This document shows positions 36,137 through 45,463 of a stretch of 64,000 bases of DNA, in pieces. This stretch comes from Acinetobacter baumannii (GTDB taxonomy: Bacteria; Pseudomonadota; Gammaproteobacteria; Pseudomonadales; Moraxellaceae). Position 1 is the stretch's first letter, and the number at the start of each line of letters is the position of its first letter. The position numbers and the translations under genes were made by a program. The notes beneath the pieces were generated by a model. That model saw only the letters and a program-made list of their open reading frames with translations, was not told the DNA's origin and made no database searches. The stretch spans positions 1 through 64,000 of the forward strand of contig NZ_JADVOP010000013.1 of NCBI RefSeq assembly GCF_016508585.1. Reading direction: 5' to 3'.

Positions 36137-37383
36137 TCAATCGGCCATTAATCCCTTACGTTTTTCGAGATAAGCTCCACGTAAATAAGCTGCTTCAACT
36201 TCATCAGGCAGTTTGTGAGCAAGTACATGCTCACAAACTTCCCGTGGATAATCCGTTTTATCGGCTGACCAATCACGGAAAGTGGAACGAAGCCATGAGC
36301 GGTAATTACTCGATTTTGTTTGGAATCCATATAACCTAAGCCATTCTCTTTGAACTTTTGCTCATGCATCCGCTTGATCAAAGCAGTTAGGGACATATCA
36401 GAAAGCATGCCACCACCACGAGGTGCTGGGAAAATGTAACCTTGTGATTGTGCATCAGCCTGAATAGACTTCAATAATTCAATTGCTGGTACCGATATTG
36501 GAACACGATGTTCCTTCTCTGCTTTCATACGCTCTTTAGGGATAATCCAAACCTTAGTTTCAAAATCAATTTCTTGCCAAGTTGCTCCAAAAATTTCACC
36601 AGAACGACATGCTGTCAAAATTGCAAATTCAAGTGCTTTAGGAGAAATACCATCTTTCTGGCGCAGGTGTTGAACAAATTCTGATACTTGATCATAGGGC
36701 AAAGAAGGGTGAGGGCGTGAAATCTGTTTTACATTACCTAAAATAGGTTCCAATTTACCTTTCCATTCCGCTGGATTATCCCCTTCAAAATATTCCATGG
36801 CTTTGGCATAATCAAAAATGGTTTCAATACGACCACGGAGTCGTTTAGCCGTTTCATTTTTCTCAGTCCAAATGGGTTCCAAAACTTTGGCAATATCCAC
36901 TTTAGTAATTGAGCCAATTACACGGTCGCCTAAAGTTGGATAAATATAAGTTTCTAATGTAGTCGACCATTGAGCAATATGCTTCTGGTTTTTCAACTCA
37001 CGTGATTTATTGGCAATCACAATTTTGGCACATTCACGGAAAGTACGATCACGGAGCTTTTGAATACGTAAAGCCTGTAGCTTTTCTTGTTTTTGCAGAA
37101 TAGGATCAATCCCATTTCGGATTTGAGCTTTCATTTCTTGTGCTTTTGTTCTTGCTTCAGCTAGTGATACCTCAGGGTATGAGCCTAAACCAATATCACG
37201 GCGATGGACTCGTTGTTTACCATCTTCATCAAAACGTTGACCTACAACCACACTTAAAATCCAAGCACGAGAGTCATTCACAATACGCAGGTGTAAGCCA
37301 TCGACACCGCCTACAGCATGCCTACCATTTTCTTTGATTTTTGCTACACTGAGTGCAGAGAGTTCTTTGGCTTTTTTAGGCAT
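36137..37383 (-). pseudogene. Tyrosine integrase, frameshifted (next to attR)
   Basis: Close relative of the integrase at 22183-23460 across domains, starting MPKKAKELSALSV at 37383. It is collinear up to VITAHGF, then one C is missing near 36289 (TTCCGTTCC in the intact frame, TTCGTTCC here). The frame therefore runs into unrelated residues and stops at 36148. Read in the other frame the strand continues RSTFRDW..., AYLRGAYLEKRKGLMAD and then meets TGA at 36137-36139, where the intact gene has Trp. The catalytic Arg of HxxR, the late His and the Tyr are lost from the product, so it should be inactive. Confidence 0.88.
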
Positions 37384-37397
37384 AGGGTTGTTTTTGT

Positions 37398-37417
37398 CCC
37401 ACATAAAAACCCACATA
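37398..37417. promoter_or_regulatory. Candidate integrase arm-type sites, right end
   Basis: CCCACATA occurs at 37398-37405 and 37410-37417, just upstream of the integrase start. Spacing and surroundings match the left-end pair at 1051-1070 (24 of 29 aligned bases identical). Confidence 0.45.
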
Positions 37418-37534
37418 GAATATTGGAAATGTTAGGATTAGGCAAGACGTGGTTGGAATGTTTTTTTATTAAGCTATTGAAAAATAAATTTATTTTGGAT
37501 GGGATTAGACAGTATAATACAGGTGTTATACGGA

Positions 37535-37553
37535 CACCGCTTCCGCCAAATAT
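37535..37553 (+). repeat. Island right attachment site (attR)
   Basis: Perfect copy of the 19-bp repeat in the tRNA-Ser 3' end (982-1000). It is about 150 bp from the broken integrase and followed by a hairpin like the tRNA terminator. Confidence 0.9.
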
Positions 37554-37560
37554 CTAAGAA

Positions 37561-37589
37561 AGCCCTTGTGATTGCAAGGGCTTTTTTTT
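37561..37589 (+). terminator. Terminator beyond attR
   Basis: AGCCCTTG (37561-37568) pairs perfectly with CAAGGGCT (37575-37582), followed by eight T. It is probably the original tRNA-Ser terminator displaced by island insertion. A second hairpin (TATCTGATTC/GAATCAGATA, 37600-37622) follows. Confidence 0.8.
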
Positions 37590-37716
37590 GTCTATCGCTT
37601 ATCTGATTCAAAGAATCAGATAAAAATAATCGATTAGTTTTTATAGAGATTTGATCAAACTAATTGGAAAAGAAAAAATCCTTCACGATTTGATTTTCAC
37701 GGAGTAACCCTTGTTC

Positions 37717-38925
37717 CTAAGGAACAATCACAAAATCTGGATTGGCAACAGCAAAAGCTGCATCACGGTCTGGTGCAGGTGGATAAATCCAAATCGTGTT
37801 AATTTCCTGCTTAATCTTTTTACCTTCCGCACGGGTTACACATACTTTTCTATCCCAACCTTCAGTATATAAAGCTCCCCATGCGCCTAAATCCAAACAT
37901 GTGACATATTTAGGCTGGCTATAAGGATGCAATGGGAGACTGACTAATTCTGCTGCTGCATTATGTCCAGCAACGCGACCGAGACTCATTGCATGTTGGC
38001 AAGACATCACATTGAAGTGACCAACATCATCCGTCGCAACTTTTACGGTATCGCCTGTGACAAATATATTTTTGGAAGATGGGGCATGTAGGAAAGAATC
38101 ACCAAGGATTCGACCTAAATTATCTTTTTCACCTGAAATTTGTGCAGTCAATGGATTGGCACGCATACCTGCTGTCCAAATGATTGTATTGCTCTCAATG
38201 GTTTCGCCATTGGACAATGTTACGCCATTGCCATTGAGTGACAACACTCTTGTATCCGCTATGCTTTCAACAGCCAATTCAATTAAAGCGCTCTGAATTA
38301 CCGTTGCGGCTTCATGACCCATCGCAATTGCAATTTCAGGTGAAGTGTCAACAAGAATGATACGTAACTCTTGCTCTGTACCTAGAATCTTTCTTAAGCG
38401 TTCTGGAATTTCAGTCACTGTTTCTAGACCGGTGAGACCTCCACCCACGACAATTACTGTATTTCGCGCTTTGCTATAGGGCTGATTCACTAGATCATTC
38501 AGATGTTGATCCAATTTTTCAGCATCCGCCAAGTCACTCACGCTAAATGCATATTCTGCAAGTCCAGAGATTGGCGGTATGAACGCACGACTCCCTGTAG
38601 CTAAAATGAATCGATCATAGTTCAGAATTTCTTGCTGGTTGTTTGATTTCTTTATTGTTATGGATTGGGCATTCTCATCTATATTTTCTACGATCCCTGA
38701 GATGTATGTTGCTCCGACTGCATCAAGCAAAGCAGAAATATCAGGATTCATATTTTCCAGAGATTGTTCGTAGAGACGAGGGCGAATCGTGAGGTTGGGG
38801 GTTGGTGATATCATGATCACCTCAATATTCTGTTCTTGATTTGCCAAGGCAATTGCTCTTTGAGCAGATATGACCGCCCATAAACCTGCAAAACCTGAAC
38901 CTGCAACAATGATACGTTTATTCAT
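37717..38925 (-). CDS. NAD(P)/FAD-dependent oxidoreductase (NDH-2-like)
   Basis: A 402-residue pyridine-nucleotide-disulfide-type flavoprotein. The FAD-binding Rossmann motif is at the N-terminus (IIVAGSGFAGLWAVISA, about 4-20). A second NAD(P)H-binding Rossmann is at TVIVVGGGLTGLETVTEI (about 160-177). ATGSRAF and a late FAD motif NIFVTGDTVKVA (about 289-300) complete it. The pattern fits type II NADH dehydrogenases and related quinone reductases; no C-terminal membrane anchor is evident. It lies 158 bp downstream of an Rrf2 regulator on the same strand, which probably controls it. Substrate and acceptor are unknown. Confidence 0.85.
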   Translation of the reverse strand: MNKRIIVAGSGFAGLWAVISAQRAIALANQEQNIEVIMISPTPNLTIRPRLYEQSLENMNPDISALLDAVGATYISGIVENIDENAQSITIKKSNNQQEILNYDRFILATGSRAFIPPISGLAEYAFSVSDLADAEKLDQHLNDLVNQPYSKARNTVIVVGGGLTGLETVTEIPERLRKILGTEQELRIILVDTSPEIAIAMGHEAATVIQSALIELAVESIADTRVLSLNGNGVTLSNGETIESNTIIWTAGMRANPLTAQISGEKDNLGRILGDSFLHAPSSKNIFVTGDTVKVATDDVGHFNVMSCQHAMSLGRVAGHNAAAELVSLPLHPYSQPKYVTCLDLGAWGALYTEGWDRKVCVTRAEGKKIKQEINTIWIYPPAPDRDAAFAVANPDFVIVP

Positions 38926-39083
38926 TGGGATTTCCTTTTAAATAGATTGTTTTTTAAGCATCTTGAATTTTGGGTGAGTGAAAGCTCTCTCTGGCCTGAT
39001 CAAAGTAGAGAGCATGGTTTATAAAGCGTTTACTGATCCAGAAACGGAAGATTAAAACCTTTTAAAAAACGTGATGTGTTTTC

Positions 39084-39617
39084 TTAGGAAGACTTGGCTT
39101 TTCGCATCTTCGTTGTTCTTTCTTGCATACGATGATTGATCCATCCATTTACATCACTGAAAAAAGTTTGAGGCGCTTTTCGACTAAAGCGTTCAGCGAT
39201 ATCCAAAAGCGTATGTGAAGCTAAAGCACTACGCATGGCTTTCTCAGCTTGTTGCATGACCGCATGTATCGCACATACGCCATCAGTTGCCCAAGGCGGT
39301 GGATTATTGTCAAAAACCGTACATTTTTCACGGATGTTTTGGCAGTCAAAAAGTGGTTTTTCACCTTCAATTGCTTGAACCACATCCAAAAAACTAATTT
39401 CCTCAGCGGGGCGAGCAAGCAAATATCCCCCACGAATGCCTTCTTGTGCGACAACAATCCCTGCTTTTTCAAGCTTAGGAAAAATCTTTGCAAGAAAACT
39501 GGATGAAATACCTTGCAGTTCAGCAAGATCACGACTGCTCAAAGCCTTTTGCTCATTGTTCACAAGAAACATAAGACAGTGAAGGGCGTATTCGACGCTA
39601 GATGTAATATAGGCCAT
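39084..39617 (-). CDS. Rrf2-family transcriptional regulator
   Basis: A 177-residue protein with the Rrf2 N-terminus MAYITSSVEYALHCLMFLV and winged helix (SSRDLAELQGISSSFLAKIFPKLEKAGIV). GIRGGYLLARP is the wing. Three cysteines follow (FDCQNIREKCTVF...GVCAIH). Their spacing, C-x5-C-x15-C, differs from the IscR/NsrR C-x5-C-x5-C type, so cluster binding is likely but not certain. It has a good promoter with a flanking inverted repeat and is followed by the flavoprotein gene. A redox- or NO-responsive role fits the pairing. Confidence 0.88.
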   Translation of the reverse strand: MAYITSSVEYALHCLMFLVNNEQKALSSRDLAELQGISSSFLAKIFPKLEKAGIVVAQEGIRGGYLLARPAEEISFLDVVQAIEGEKPLFDCQNIREKCTVFDNNPPPWATDGVCAIHAVMQQAEKAMRSALASHTLLDIAERFSRKAPQTFFSDVNGWINHRMQERTTKMRKAKSS

Positions 39618-39640
39618 ATATTCGCATGCACTTATTGATT

Positions 39641-39705
39641 AAACACAGATTAACTTTGTCCTAGTTTTTTGTCAATATAAACTACGACTAATTTTATCTG
39701 TGTTT
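39641..39705 (-). promoter_or_regulatory. Rrf2 gene promoter with flanking inverted repeat
   Basis: On the minus strand TTGACA (39675-39670) and TAATCT (39652-39647) are 17 bp apart, about 30 bp before the ATG. AAACACAGAT (39641-39650) and ATCTGTGTTT (39696-39705) form a perfect 10-bp inverted repeat. One arm overlaps the -10; the other lies upstream of the -35. This suits autoregulation. Confidence 0.6.
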
Positions 39706-40105
39706 TAGGGGCGCTAGAAATTTTATAAACTATGCTTTTGAATGCTGAGATCATTTTTCTTTTAAAATGATTTGATATATAAATTTCGAGTGGCTGTTCC
39801 GAAATAGATTGAAGGGTGCCTTTTAACAGTGACTTGCACGTATTGGGACGTTAAATAAAAACAGCTGACCATCAAGAATAAATCAACATCAGACTTTCAG
39901 CGGATGCATTGGAGTGTGGTGTGTATTTCAAATCGTGTTGAATCCTCTATAGAGGAGGACAATAGATTGGAAATGATTTTGTATGAAACAGCGGTCAGAG
40001 TGAAAATATTGATCCATCTTTTATAGAATATGCTGAATGTTATGCATGATAAGTGACGCTTTATATCGCTGGTCAGGAACAGAGCTGCTCCTGACCAACA
40101 CCTCA
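39706..40105. other. Gene-free region
   Basis: A 400-bp stretch upstream of the Rrf2 promoter and downstream of the MscS gene. No supported gene or clear terminator was found. Confidence 0.4.
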
Positions 40106-41371
40106 TCATGATAAGCGTTCAGATGTATGGTTGGATGAATGGGGGGATAATGAACGTAAATCAGAACCAGAAGGTGCCTGATAAATTTTCAATCCAAATT
40201 CAGGGATAATTGCCATCAGGTGATCAAAAATATCAGATTGAATTGCCTCATAATCATTCCATACCGTCGTATTGGCAAATGCGTAGATTTCGAGAGGTAT
40301 GCCTTCACTGGTGGGCTGTAACTGGCGAATGATGAGCGATTGGTTTTTTGCAATACCTGAATGTTGTTTTAGATAAAATTCAACATATGCTCGGAAGGTC
40401 CCAATATTGGTCAGACGTCGCTGATTATAGACAGACTGATTTTCAAACTGCTGATTAAAACTCTCAAGTTCAGACTGCTTATTGTCCAGATACTGATCCA
40501 GTAATAGGAATTCTTTTAATTTCTGTTGTTCTTCCTGAGTAATGAAGTGAATACTGGTTTGATCAATAAAAATGGAGCGTTTGATACGTCTTGCACCTAA
40601 TAGCTTCATGCCACGCCAGTTTCTAAAGGTATCGGTCACCAATTTATTGGTTGGAATTGTGGTAAAGGTCTTGTCAAAATTTTGTACAGTAATGGTATGT
40701 AGTGACATATCAATGACATCACCATCTGCATTCAATGACGGCATTTCAATCCAATCGCCAATACGGACCATATCATAAGAAGAAATCTGTACAGATGCGA
40801 CCAGAGAAAGAATGGTATTTTGGAAAACCAATAACAATACTGCTGCCATGGCACCAAATCCTGCTAGCAGAGTAAACACATCTTTCTTCAGGAATGTACC
40901 CAATACCAATAAGCCACAAACAATAAATACGATCAGCTTGACCAGTTGAAGATAACCTTTAATAGGCTTGTTCAGTGACTTTGGATTACGTTGATAGAAC
41001 AGGTTGAAAACATTGAGCAGCTCACTGATCGCAAGAGCAATGGTCAGAAAGATAAAGGCTTGTGCAGCCATTTGAACCAGACTGACTACTTTTATAGACA
41101 AATGAGGAACTGTGTTGATCCCATTTAAAATAACAATCGCTGGAACAATGTTCGCCACTCTTCGGATAACACTGTGCTCAGAGAAAATTTCACTATAAGC
41201 AAACTTCATTTTGGAAATAAGTTTACGTATCCCACGAACAACGACCTGTTTTGCAATAAAATTTGCTAAAAATGCGAAAAGCAGCAGAATAGATAATGAT
41301 GTCAGCATTTCTAACCATGGATACTGATCAGACCATTCCTGAATATTTTTTAAAAGGGCAAATTTATCCAA
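40106..41371 (-). CDS. MscS-family mechanosensitive channel (YbdG-like)
   Basis: A 421-residue membrane protein. Hydrophobic helices lie at about 20-42, 70-90, 95-115, 138-160 and 165-190. The last is the pore-lining MscS helix (LAGFGAMAAVLLLVFQNTILSLVASVQI). The beta-domain motif YDMVRIGDWIEMPSLNADGDVIDMSLHTITVQNFD follows. An insertion of about 60 residues and a C-terminal alpha/beta domain resemble E. coli YbdG. Members open under membrane tension and protect against osmotic downshock. It is monocistronic in appearance. Confidence 0.9.
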   Translation of the reverse strand: MDKFALLKNIQEWSDQYPWLEMLTSLSILLLFAFLANFIAKQVVVRGIRKLISKMKFAYSEIFSEHSVIRRVANIVPAIVILNGINTVPHLSIKVVSLVQMAAQAFIFLTIALAISELLNVFNLFYQRNPKSLNKPIKGYLQLVKLIVFIVCGLLVLGTFLKKDVFTLLAGFGAMAAVLLLVFQNTILSLVASVQISSYDMVRIGDWIEMPSLNADGDVIDMSLHTITVQNFDKTFTTIPTNKLVTDTFRNWRGMKLLGARRIKRSIFIDQTSIHFITQEEQQKLKEFLLLDQYLDNKQSELESFNQQFENQSVYNQRRLTNIGTFRAYVEFYLKQHSGIAKNQSLIIRQLQPTSEGIPLEIYAFANTTVWNDYEAIQSDIFDHLMAIIPEFGLKIYQAPSGSDLRSLSPHSSNHTSERLS

Positions 41372-41766
41372 AAGTACAACCTCAAAATCTCGGATAGGTC
41401 ATTGTATTGTTTGTGAATGACAATATTGGATAAAAATACTTTTTAGCTACATTTGGGCATCATTTATTTACTCAATTGAATGATCATATGATTTAGTATC
41501 GATTACCCACTGATTATATCTGTAAGTTTACACTTTAATTTGAGTGTCTAGATGATTTTCTGATCAGTTGTGTTCTATAGGTCTTTATATATTGCAATTT
41601 TTTTAATTCTCATATGACAGTAAGAAGATTGAATTGCTCCTATTTTTGCGTTTTTTAAAGTCTTAAATCACGATTTTTTTCAATCATATTTTTATGATGT
41701 TATCTTCAATACAGATGCTTCCCGTTATTTTCAGTTATATTGTTTGCATTGGATAGGAGATGGTCT
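41372..41766. other. Divergent intergenic region
   Basis: It lies between the MscS gene (minus) and the GST gene (plus). It is AT-rich and presumably holds both promoters. Only the GST ribosome-binding site AGGAGA (41755-41760) can be defined. Confidence 0.4.
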
Positions 41767-42390
41767 GTGATCAAAATTCTTGGAAGAACTGATTCAATCA
41801 ATGTTAGAAAATTATTGTGGTTGTGTGACGAACTCAATATTGCTTATGAACGCGAAGATTGGGGTCGTGGCTTTCAATCTCCTCAAACATCGGAATTTTT
41901 AAAATTAAATCCCAATGCCACGATACCCGTACTGATTGATGATGATTTTGTGTTGTGGCAATCCAACACGATTATTCGATATTTAGCCAATCAATATGGT
42001 GGTCAACATCTCTATCCTCTAGATGCCAGGCAACGTGCTGAAGTGGATCAATGGATTGACTGGCAAGGCATTGAATTGAACAATAGTTGGACTTACGCCT
42101 TAATGCATTTGGTTCGTCATTCACCCAAACACCAAGACTTAGAATATGTTGAACAAAGTATTCAGGCTTGGACCAAACATATGCATATCCTCGATCAACA
42201 ATTAGAAAAAACGGGAGCTTATGTCGCAGGAGAAAAATTTTCTTTGGCGGATATAGTGATTGGGTTGTCTGTACAACGTTGGTATTTAACACCATTTGAA
42301 AAAATAGATTTTCCCAATGTCAAAACTTATTATCAACGTTTAAGTCAACGTGAGGCGTATATGAGATGGGGCAATAATGGTCAAAACTAG
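41767..42390 (+). CDS. Glutathione S-transferase family protein
   Basis: A 207-residue protein starting with GTG at 41767, six bases after AGGAGA. The thioredoxin-like N-terminal domain reads [30 protein letters not shown]. It has the cis-Pro segment [27 protein letters not shown] and the S/T-containing ESNTI-type glutathione site (here QSNTI). The all-helical C-terminal domain ends with the N-capping motif [10 protein letters not shown]. Fits the theta/beta-like bacterial GSTs that detoxify electrophiles; the substrate is unknown. Confidence 0.9.
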   Translation: MIKILGRTDSINVRKLLWLCDELNIAYEREDWGRGFQSPQTSEFLKLNPNATIPVLIDDDFVLWQSNTIIRYLANQYGGQHLYPLDARQRAEVDQWIDWQGIELNNSWTYALMHLVRHSPKHQDLEYVEQSIQAWTKHMHILDQQLEKTGAYVAGEKFSLADIVIGLSVQRWYLTPFEKIDFPNVKTYYQRLSQREAYMRWGNNGQN

Positions 42391-42443
42391 GTGGCGTGCA
42401 GATTTGAATTATGCCGTGATTGAATTGGATTGAAACAAAAGTG

Positions 42444-42472
42444 AAAGAGCTGAAAAATAATTTCAGCTCTTT
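42444..42472. terminator. Bidirectional terminator
   Basis: AAAGAGCTGAAA (42444-42455) pairs perfectly with TTTCAGCTCTTT (42461-42472), between the convergent GST and scoB genes. Confidence 0.85.
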
Positions 42473-42484
42473 GGTATTGCTTAA

Positions 42485-43132
42485 TCAAGAAGCTTGAAGC
42501 CCGTTTGTGATCAAGGTTACACCTGTTGCTGACTGGATCTGCTCTAGGCTGACATCTTTTGCCAGTTCAATCAATTTGACCCCTTGCGGCGTTATATCCA
42601 TAACGCCAAGATCAGTGATAATGCGATTGACAACCAATCTGCCTGTAAGGGGGAGTGAACATTCTGGGACAATTTTAGGACTGCCATCTTTGGCACAGTG
42701 TTCCATCAACACAACGACTTTTTGAACACCTGCAACCAAATCCATGGCACCTCCCATCCCTTTGACTTTTTTGCCTGGGATCATCCAGTTAGCTAAATCA
42801 CCTTTTTCAGAGACTTCCATCGAACCTAAAATAGCGATATTCACTTTACCGCCCCGAATCATGGCAAAAGATTCTGCACTGGAAAAAAATGCAGCTCCTT
42901 TACGTGCAGTGACCGTTTGTTTGCCTGCATTGATTAAATCTGCATCTACTGTTTCTTCAGTTGGAAATTCATCTATTCCCAATAAACCATTTTCAGATTG
43001 AAGCCAGACATCAATATGCTCAGGTATATAATTTGCAACCAGTGTCGGTAAGCCGATACCTAAGTTGACATAAAAACCATCTTCTAGTTCTTGAGCAGCA
43101 CGCTCAGCCATTTCATTACGCGTCCAAGCCAT
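42485..43132 (-). CDS. scoB: 3-oxoacid CoA-transferase subunit B
   Basis: A 215-residue beta subunit of class I CoA transferases. NLGIGLPTLVANYI is the N-terminal CoA-binding loop. LQSENGLLGIDEFP carries the catalytic Glu in SENG. GGKVNIAILGSMEVSEKGDLANWMIPGK and MGGAMDLVAGVQKV are the conserved core. With subunit A it moves CoA from succinyl-CoA to acetoacetate, which activates acetoacetate to acetoacetyl-CoA. It starts 2 bp after the scoA stop. Neighbouring 3-hydroxybutyrate dehydrogenase and permease genes support ketone-body use over an adipate (PcaIJ) role. Confidence 0.9.
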   Translation of the reverse strand: MAWTRNEMAERAAQELEDGFYVNLGIGLPTLVANYIPEHIDVWLQSENGLLGIDEFPTEETVDADLINAGKQTVTARKGAAFFSSAESFAMIRGGKVNIAILGSMEVSEKGDLANWMIPGKKVKGMGGAMDLVAGVQKVVVLMEHCAKDGSPKIVPECSLPLTGRLVVNRIITDLGVMDITPQGVKLIELAKDVSLEQIQSATGVTLITNGLQAS

Positions 43133-43134
43133 GA

Positions 43135-43836
43135 TTAAGCCTCCGTTTTCAATGTCAATTGTTCAATTCGTTTTTCAGGTTGTGCATTCAAGACGATACG
43201 ATTGACATAGATGCCAGGAAGATGAATTGAATCAGGTTCTAGCTCACCGATTTCAACAATTTCCTCAACTTCGACAATGGTCAATTTGCCAGCCATAGCG
43301 CATTCCGGATTAAAGTTACGGGCTGTTTTACGGAAAATAAGATTGCCGGCTTTATCTGCTTTGTAGGCTTTTACCAAGGCAATATCTGCTACCAATGCAT
43401 GTTCAAGGATATAGTCTTTACCCGAAAAATTACGGGTTTCTTTTCCTTCTGCAACCAGTGTACCCACACCTGTCTGGGTAAAAAAGGCAGGAATACCTGC
43501 ACCACCGGCACGGAGTTTTTCCGCCAATGTTCCTTGAGGCGTCAGTTCAACTTCAAGTTCACCATTTAAATATTGACGTTCAAATTCTTTGTTTTCACCA
43601 ACATAGGATGAAATCATTTTTTTGATTTGTTTGGTTTGCAACAGTTTACCCAGACCAAAATCATCGACGCCAGCATTGTTTGAAATACAGGTTAGCCCTG
43701 TTACACCAGTTTCTTTTAAAGCATCAATCAATGCTTCTGGAATTCCACATAATCCAAATCCGCCTACAGCAAAAATCTGGTTGTTTGCAACCACATCCGC
43801 TAAAGCTTCATGTGCACTCGCGACAACTTTGTTCAT
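43135..43836 (-). CDS. scoA: 3-oxoacid CoA-transferase subunit A
   Basis: A 233-residue alpha subunit: [19 protein letters not shown] is the N-terminal GGFGLCGIP motif. [19 protein letters not shown], the [27 protein letters not shown] block and [17 protein letters not shown] follow, all typical. It pairs with scoB in one operon (2-bp gap). The LysR gene upstream on the same strand (141 bp away) is the likely local regulator. The product condenses with subunit B into the active heteromer in the cytoplasm. Confidence 0.9.
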   Translation of the reverse strand: MNKVVASAHEALADVVANNQIFAVGGFGLCGIPEALIDALKETGVTGLTCISNNAGVDDFGLGKLLQTKQIKKMISSYVGENKEFERQYLNGELEVELTPQGTLAEKLRAGGAGIPAFFTQTGVGTLVAEGKETRNFSGKDYILEHALVADIALVKAYKADKAGNLIFRKTARNFNPECAMAGKLTIVEVEEIVEIGELEPDSIHLPGIYVNRIVLNAQPEKRIEQLTLKTEA

Positions 43837-43977
43837 CGTTTTAACTCTATGTCCTTTAGAACTTTTATTATTAGCACTCCGTAAATAATTTTAGAAATTG
43901 ATTCTTTCAAATGTTCAATGAGAAAAACTCATTAATTTTGCTTTAGGAACACTGAGTACGGTTCTGGAGAAAAAGGT

Positions 43978-44859
43978 TTAAAACGGATAGGTCAACAAGG
44001 TGTCGATAAACTGGGAGGAGATATTGGAGAGTTCAAAGTCTTTTTTATAAATCACCCCGACAGGAAGACTGACTTCACTATCTTCAATTTCAATCAACAG
44101 ATTATTTTCTTTATCAATATAATTTTGAAAGTGCCGTGGAATTGCACTGACACCCATCCCAAAAGCCACAAAATGGGAAAGTGAACTGATTTGATGGCAC
44201 TCAATTTTTAAATCCAGAATTAAATCATTCTGGGCACATTTTTCTTCGACCACATGTCGAATGATTGACGGTTTCTGTAAGGTGATAAAGGGATAAGAAC
44301 ATAACTCATGCCATGTCACTGCTTTATGCTTTGCCAGTACATGATCTTTCGGAAGCAATGCCAAAAAATCTTCATTGAAAAATGGTTTAAACACTAATTG
44401 ATCATTGTGTTGAGGTTCAAAGCAAATACCGAGTTCAAAAATACCTTCTTGTACTTTTTCGATGATTTTTTCATTGGGAATATCATGGATTGAAAAATTG
44501 ATATTGGGATGATGCTTGTTAAATTCATTCAGTACCGCAGGTAAAATAGCATGTGTTGCAAAGGGCATGGAGGCGATATTGAGTGTTCCTCGATGCAGTT
44601 TAAAACGTTGTTTGACATCTCTTTCCATATCTTCCCAATTGGCTAAAAGCTTTCTGGCAAATGGAATTAAAGCATTTCCTTCCGCAGTAAGATCGACACG
44701 TCGGGTATTACGTTTAAAGAGCTTGCCACCGAGTTCATCTTCTAAGCTTTTGATACTCAAACTTAAAGCTGATTGACTCAAACAAAGCTCATTGGCAGCA
44801 TTGGCATAGTTTAATGTGCGAGCAAGAACCAAAAATGCTTTTAATTGTTTGAGTGTCAT
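43978..44859 (-). CDS. LysR-family regulator of the hydroxybutyrate locus
   Basis: A 293-residue LysR-type regulator. The N-terminal HTH reads LKQLKAFLVLARTLNYANAANELCLSQSALSLSIKSLEDELGGKLF (about 3-48). A two-lobed effector domain follows. It lies between scoAB (same strand, downstream) and the divergent permease gene 600 bp away. So it probably activates one or both in response to acetoacetate, 3-hydroxybutyrate or a CoA ester; the ligand is inferred. Confidence 0.88.
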   Translation of the reverse strand: MTLKQLKAFLVLARTLNYANAANELCLSQSALSLSIKSLEDELGGKLFKRNTRRVDLTAEGNALIPFARKLLANWEDMERDVKQRFKLHRGTLNIASMPFATHAILPAVLNEFNKHHPNINFSIHDIPNEKIIEKVQEGIFELGICFEPQHNDQLVFKPFFNEDFLALLPKDHVLAKHKAVTWHELCSYPFITLQKPSIIRHVVEEKCAQNDLILDLKIECHQISSLSHFVAFGMGVSAIPRHFQNYIDKENNLLIEIEDSEVSLPVGVIYKKDFELSNISSQFIDTLLTYPF

Positions 44860-45463
44860 AAGTCTACCTCATTGATCTTTAACCCTATGATACGCTAAAC
44901 CAAGGATCTTTGATCGTATAGCGAATGATTTAGATGCTTAAATAATAATGGGTTTAGTCAATAAGCCAATTTCAATGGAATAGTACAAACTTAAGAAAAG
45001 TTTAATTTTTTTAATGGGTTAATCTAAGTTTTCTGGTGAATCAATATTGACTGTGTACGAATGAATAAATTTAATCCGAAGTTTTTAAAAGAATCAATGG
45101 ACGGTTTTTGTTGAATGATCTTGAAAATCATCAGTTTGTTTTTTATTTCAGCACCGATTGAACAAACGGCAATATAAATCTGCTCCAATTCATGAGCTTT
45201 TCATATTAACTGATAAATATTTTCAAATAATATCCCTAAAAATTTGGATTATAGTTTTATCGATAATTTGGACATGGATATTCCAATTTATAAATCTGGA
45301 CGATTTATAAAAGCTCAATATATTGACGAAAATTAATTTTTCTAAGCATCCATTTTATTTATTGAATGACCCATTCATATCAATCAATGGGATTGCCTTG
45401 TGATGATTTGAAATAAAACAAGGTGGATTTAGACATATATGCTTTAAGGACGGAGTAAAAAAT
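44860..45463. other. Long divergent regulatory region
   Basis: 604 bp between the LysR gene and the permease, with no supported gene. It presumably contains LysR operators and the permease promoter. A GGACGGAG ribosome-binding site lies just before 45464. Confidence 0.4.

Noticed and set aside
36085..36339. 84-codon plus-strand frame after the HEAT-like gene
   Set aside because: It is antisense to the C-terminal end of the broken integrase, and its sequence follows from that gene.
1..37553. CRISPR array or cas genes in the defence-rich island
   Set aside because: No regularly spaced direct repeats and no Cas-like proteins were seen.
39897..40109. 70-codon minus-strand frame downstream of MscS
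   Set aside because: No ribosome-binding site, low-quality composition, no recognisable domain.
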